Source: JBEKTW01 sp049515655 (GTDB lineage: Bacteria > Bacteroidota > Ignavibacteria > UBA10030 > SZUA-254). From it: DNA of 64,000 bases. Both the position numbers and the translations under genes were made by a program. Shown piece by piece: positions 61,403-64,000 of the stretch (its first letter is position 1; each line of letters begins with the position of its first letter). Where the stretch lies: NCBI GenBank assembly GCA_049515655.1, contig JBEKTW010000015.1:26491-90490 (forward strand). The letters are read 5' to 3'. The notes below the pieces were generated by a model. It was given only the letters and a program-made list of their open reading frames with translations. It ran no database searches and was not told where the DNA came from.

Positions 61403-62332
61403 ATGATCCAGAATTTTGAACAGCTCCTCGAAGCGGCAGCGCGAATTCCCGGGAAAAAAGTCGCGGTCATTCTTCCGAATAACCTTGAGACAATTGCGGC
61501 TGTCGTCGCCGCACAGGAATCGGGGCTGGCGCAATTCATTCTCATCGGCGAGGAGCAGACTATTCACAGCAAGTTCGAGGAGGCGGGAAAGAGTACCGAC
61601 GGGCTTGAAATCATACTCCAGCCGCACACACAGAATGCCCTTCGGGTTGCCATCGAGCTCGTGAAAGAGGGTCAGGCCGATATTCTCATGAAGGGCGGGG
61701 TGGATACTTCAACAATGATGAAGGCTCTGCTGGCCGAAGATTCGGGAATTCGTACGGGACGCCTTCTTTCGGATGTTTTCGTCTTCGAATATCCCGGACG
61801 GGTTGAGAATAAACTTATCATGATCACCGATGGGGGATTAACACTTGCCCCGGACCTCAAAAACAAGATTGAATTGATCAACAATGCAGTGGAAGTCGCG
61901 CATGCGCTGGGCAACCTCAAGCCCAACGTAGCGATTCTCTCCGCGACGGAAATGGTGTCGGCCAGCCTTCCGTCGACAATCGATGCAGCCGCGTTGTCCA
62001 AGATGAATGAGCGGGGGCAGATCAAAGGATGCGTGGTTGACGGACCTCTGGCTCTCGATAACGCAATTTCTACCGAAGCCGCGAATGAAAAACGCATCAA
62101 TTCGCCGGTTGCCGGGAAGGCCGAAATTCTCATCGCGCCGACCATCGAGGCGGCGAACATGCTTGCCAAGAGTACGACGATCTTCGCGGGATACCGGCTG
62201 GCACATGTCATTGTTGGCGGAAAGGTGCCCGTCCTTATTCCTTCCCGTGCCGACAAGAGCGATGCCAAGCTACTCTCTGTCGCGCTCGGAGTACTCATGA
62301 GCCAATACTACCAGGGGGGAAGCAGTAACTAG
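61403..62332 (+). CDS. ptb: Phosphate butyryltransferase
   Basis: Ptb interconverts acyl-CoA and acyl phosphate. The 309-residue protein has the phosphate acyltransferase fold: DILMKGGVDTSTMMKALL, GRLLSDVFVFE, ITDGGLTLAPDLKNKIELI and GKAEILIAPTIEAANMLAKS, ending with LIPSRADKSDAKLLSVALG. AGGAG is placed correctly for ATG 61403; the open frame extends 24 codons upstream inside buk, but that part is only overlap. With butyrate kinase it gives substrate-level ATP from butyryl-CoA or activates butyrate. The acyl-CoA dehydrogenase/ETF genes at 26-30 kb may act on the same CoA ester. Confidence 0.94.
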   Translation: MIQNFEQLLEAAARIPGKKVAVILPNNLETIAAVVAAQESGLAQFILIGEEQTIHSKFEEAGKSTDGLEIILQPHTQNALRVAIELVKEGQADILMKGGVDTSTMMKALLAEDSGIRTGRLLSDVFVFEYPGRVENKLIMITDGGLTLAPDLKNKIELINNAVEVAHALGNLKPNVAILSATEMVSASLPSTIDAAALSKMNERGQIKGCVVDGPLALDNAISTEAANEKRINSPVAGKAEILIAPTIEAANMLAKSTTIFAGYRLAHVIVGGKVPVLIPSRADKSDAKLLSVALGVLMSQYYQGGSSN

Positions 62333-62725
62333 AATTACGGCTGCCACGCTCTTGCCGGCATATTAGATACGCAAAGTTGAAGCGAAGAGACAGTGGTCTA
62401 TCGCTGTTGTCTCCTTTTCTTCCCGATCTAACAAAAGTGTCATGTATTCTGTAGGCTGTTGACGGACCCCAGTGTACTTCCAATCTTTTCCCCATTGAAA
62501 CTCCAGCTTCCTTCCTGGAACCCGTTTCCGGGGGCAGCTCGTCCCGCAAATGGCCGTCGCCTTACGCAATGGAGACGAATTTTGCCGGCCTCGCGATCGA
62601 CCATCTGACCGAAATACGGTCAAAGGGTAAGTGATTTCGCTTTTGACCGCGATACACTAACGACTGAATATATTCTTGATACATAATCGGGAATTAGCTA
62701 TCTTCCAAAGAAAAAGGAGTAAGCT
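62333..62725 (+). other. Non-coding gap with CGGTCA dyads
   Basis: No gene is supported in these 393 bases. The middle (about 62505-62545) holds a GGAACCCGTTTCCGGGGGCA word resembling a degenerate dispersed repeat. Closer to the next gene are three copies of GACCG/CGGTC that can pair in two alternative ways, described separately. Confidence 0.5.
62604..62650 (+). promoter_or_regulatory. Overlapping CTGACCG/CGGTCA dyads before the YIP1-family gene
   Basis: ATCTGACCGAAATACGGTCA forms one dyad. Its right arm CGGTCAAAG can instead pair with CTTTTGACCG at 62640-62649. The two hairpins exclude each other. The first resembles the word at 19602-19620. The site is about 75-120 bases before ATG 62726. 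An operator or a leader switch is possible. Confidence 0.4.
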
Positions 62726-63468
62726 ATGGAACAAGAGCAACAAACTGCGGAAGTCACTTCGCAAGTGTAGCTACAAACGTCTTCGCTTCTCCGGGAGAAC
62801 TGTACGGCGAGGTCGTACAAACGAACGTCCAGACGACGTCGTGGCTCATACCCTACATCTGCATGCTTATCCTGGCGGTGCTGACGACGATCGCTCTTTT
62901 CAGTAATCCAACATTGCGCGAACAGGTGCTCGAACCCGGACGGCAGGCAATGCAAAAAAAAGTTGAAGCGGGTAAAATGACGCAGGAACAGATGGACCAG
63001 GCGACGCAGTTCACGGAATCCGGTCCCCTGATGATGATTACCGGAACGCTCGGCGCGGCTGTCTGGACATCAGTCCTGTTCTTTGCCAGTCCGCTCGTGC
63101 TCTGGCTCATCGTCAAGCTGGGTTTCAAATCACGGGGCGACTACAAGAAGCTTCTTGAGATTTCAGGGCTAGCTTCGATGATCGGGATTCTAGGTTCGAT
63201 TGTGACCTTGCTCATGATGCATTTGTTCGAGTCGATACATGCAACTCCCGGCGGCTCATTGCTGCTCATGGGTTCGTTCGACCCGCACAATATCGGTCAC
63301 AATCTGCTCGGCTCGCTCAACGTGTTCACACTCTGGCAAACTGCGATTGTTGGAGTCGGCCTGGCTAAGATCTCCGGGAAGTCGATTAGCATCGCGATGG
63401 CAACGACCTTCGGCCTGTGGTTGCTCTGGACAGTTGCATCCGTGCTTATTGGTTGGGCTATGGCGTAG
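62726..63468 (+). pseudogene. YIP1-family membrane protein, frameshifted near the N terminus
   Basis: A well-formed start (AAGGAG then ATG 62726) reads MEQEQQTAEVTSQV and stops at TAG 62768. In another frame, from about 62770, NVFASPGELYGEVVQTN, then TSWLIPYI and four further membrane helices continue without interruption to 63468. FxSPxELYxxV is the usual opening of the YIP1-family domain. That frame has no start codon before 62863, and a start there would lose the domain's beginning. So the gene appears split by a one-base shift. Either it is a recent pseudogene or a sequencing/assembly error; programmed shifting is not indicated by any slippery run. Role of the family: membrane organisation, not defined in bacteria. 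Confidence 0.72.
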
Positions 63469-63600
63469 GGGAAAGTCACTTCGCGCGGAGGGAGAAAGGT
63501 AGCCGCGTCGGTAGACCTCGGTTCGAAGTCGTATCGTTCACGCCTTGACCCCCTCTTGAGTAAGCGGGAAGCTCTATATCCAACCCTGAAGCTGCGCACG

Positions 63601-63725
63601 ATCGAACTCACCCTGTGGTCCCTCTCTAAAATTAGAGAGGGACGCTGGCCACGGAAGCGCTTCCCCTTCTCTACTTGTAGAGAAGTCGAAGATCCCGCCT
63701 TGGCGGTGAGGGGCAGGGGATGAGT
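63601..63725. repeat. Cluster of intergenic hairpin repeats
   Basis: CCCTCTCTAA / TTAGAGAGGG (63619-63641) and CTTCTCTAC / GTAGAGAAG (63666-63685) are two perfect hairpins a few bases apart, followed by CGCCTTGGCGGTGAGGGGCA. The GAGAGGG core and the GTGAGGGG end match the element at 54.67 kb in style. This is probably a composite of small dispersed repeats. Confidence 0.65.
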
Positions 63726-63828
63726 TCGGAGTGGGTCTGGGGAAGCCGAATCGAGCAATGTCACGGCAACTCCCTTCAGCCTGCGTGCCCAGAGCGTTGC
63801 CAAATAGAATTTTGGTACGAGATAAACC

Positions 63829-63888
63829 CTCTGCGTTCTTTGCACCTCCTTGGCGCTCTTTGCGGTTAAAAGATTTAACGCAAAGGTA
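63829..63888. repeat. CTTTGCG word repeat
   Basis: CTCTGCGTTCTTTGCACCTC, CTTGGCGCTCTTTGCGG and TTAACGCAAAGG place four TTTGC/GCAAA words in 55 bases with inverted order at the end. Sequences of this kind (tgcgttctttgcg...ctttgcggtt) recur between genes of many uncultured bacteria (recalled). No function known. Confidence 0.6.
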
Positions 63889-64000
63889 CTGTGTTAAGAG
63901 TCAAGTCGGTTGCACGATCAAGTTGTTTGAAACATGCCGTATGTTGCTGTTACGGTAGTTTGGATCATAAGGGACATTTTTCTTCCATAGGATGTAGATG

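Larger units (their letters stand above)
63469..64000 (+). other. Repeat-rich non-coding end of window
   Basis: No gene is supported in 532 bases. The first part contains hairpins typical of dispersed environmental repeats, then a word block CTTTGCGGTTAAAAGATTTA with AACGCAAAG near its complement. The last 110 bases show nothing recognisable. Confidence 0.6.

Noticed and set aside
62363..62623. Minus-strand 86-codon frame before the YIP1-family gene
   Set aside because: Its words (GTSCPRKRVPGRKLEF) look like translation of an intergenic repeat, with no start signal or homologue I recognise.
63515..63590. tRNA-like GGTTCGAAG word
   Set aside because: The T-loop-like word is not accompanied by pairing acceptor, D or anticodon stems at the proper distances.

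Overview
The window looks like a chromosome segment of an uncultured or little-studied bacterium of the Bacteroidota/Ignavibacteria side of the FCB group. This is an inference from two proteins that end in a type IX secretion (T9SS) type A sorting domain with the NYPNPFNP signature, the many Shine-Dalgarno-led genes, and an anaerobic-respiratory gene set. No rRNA, tRNA, CRISPR array, transposase or phage gene was recognised.

Layout. 1-3.2 kb: end of a glycosyltransferase, a sugar aminotransferase, a lipoprotein and a kinase-like membrane protein. 3.4-16 kb: primosomal helicase PriA, a heterodimeric ABC exporter interrupted by a four-helix-bundle gene, a DUF4139 protein and a secreted GH38 alpha-mannosidase. 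16-20 kb: a decayed hemN tail, a PAS histidine kinase with a sigma-54 response regulator, and a degenerate receiver. 20-30 kb: a four-heme cytochrome, a 13-heme cytochrome fused to a cytochrome b domain, a 19-heme membrane-anchored cytochrome, a cytochrome b, EtfB, EtfA and an acyl-CoA dehydrogenase. 31-38 kb: a NapC-like seven-heme cytochrome, Rieske protein, cytochrome b, an 11-heme cytochrome and CcmF. 38-42 kb: a sensor kinase with a c-type heme motif in its periplasmic domain, a second sigma-54 regulator and a lone receiver. 42-51 kb: a T9SS-tagged multiheme cytochrome, a T9SS-tagged M1 peptidase, CcmD, a CxxxY-type CcmE, and a beta-barrel / 12-heme / 9-heme lipoprotein trio that reads as a porin-cytochrome conduit. 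51-57 kb: a dehydrogenase, an HMG-CoA-lyase-like enzyme, a CoA-transferase and LeuCD-like dehydratase. 57-64 kb: UspA, hemerythrin, NfnAB-like transhydrogenase, butyrate kinase, phosphate butyryltransferase, a frameshifted YIP1-family gene, then a repeat-rich non-coding end.

How it fits together (inference). Electrons from acyl-CoA dehydrogenase through ETF, and from quinol through two cytochrome b systems, could pass to periplasmic multiheme cytochromes, cross the outer membrane through the barrel conduit, and reach an extracellular T9SS-exported cytochrome. I count about 85 CxnCH heme motifs in nine proteins. Cytochrome c maturation genes (ccmF, ccmD, ccmE) lie among them. Three strong sigma-54 promoters precede the lone receiver, the T9SS cytochrome and the usp-hemerythrin pair. 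Two encoded sigma-54 activators, one with a heme-sensing partner kinase, are the natural regulators, and two different upstream motif sets can be matched to the two groups of promoters.
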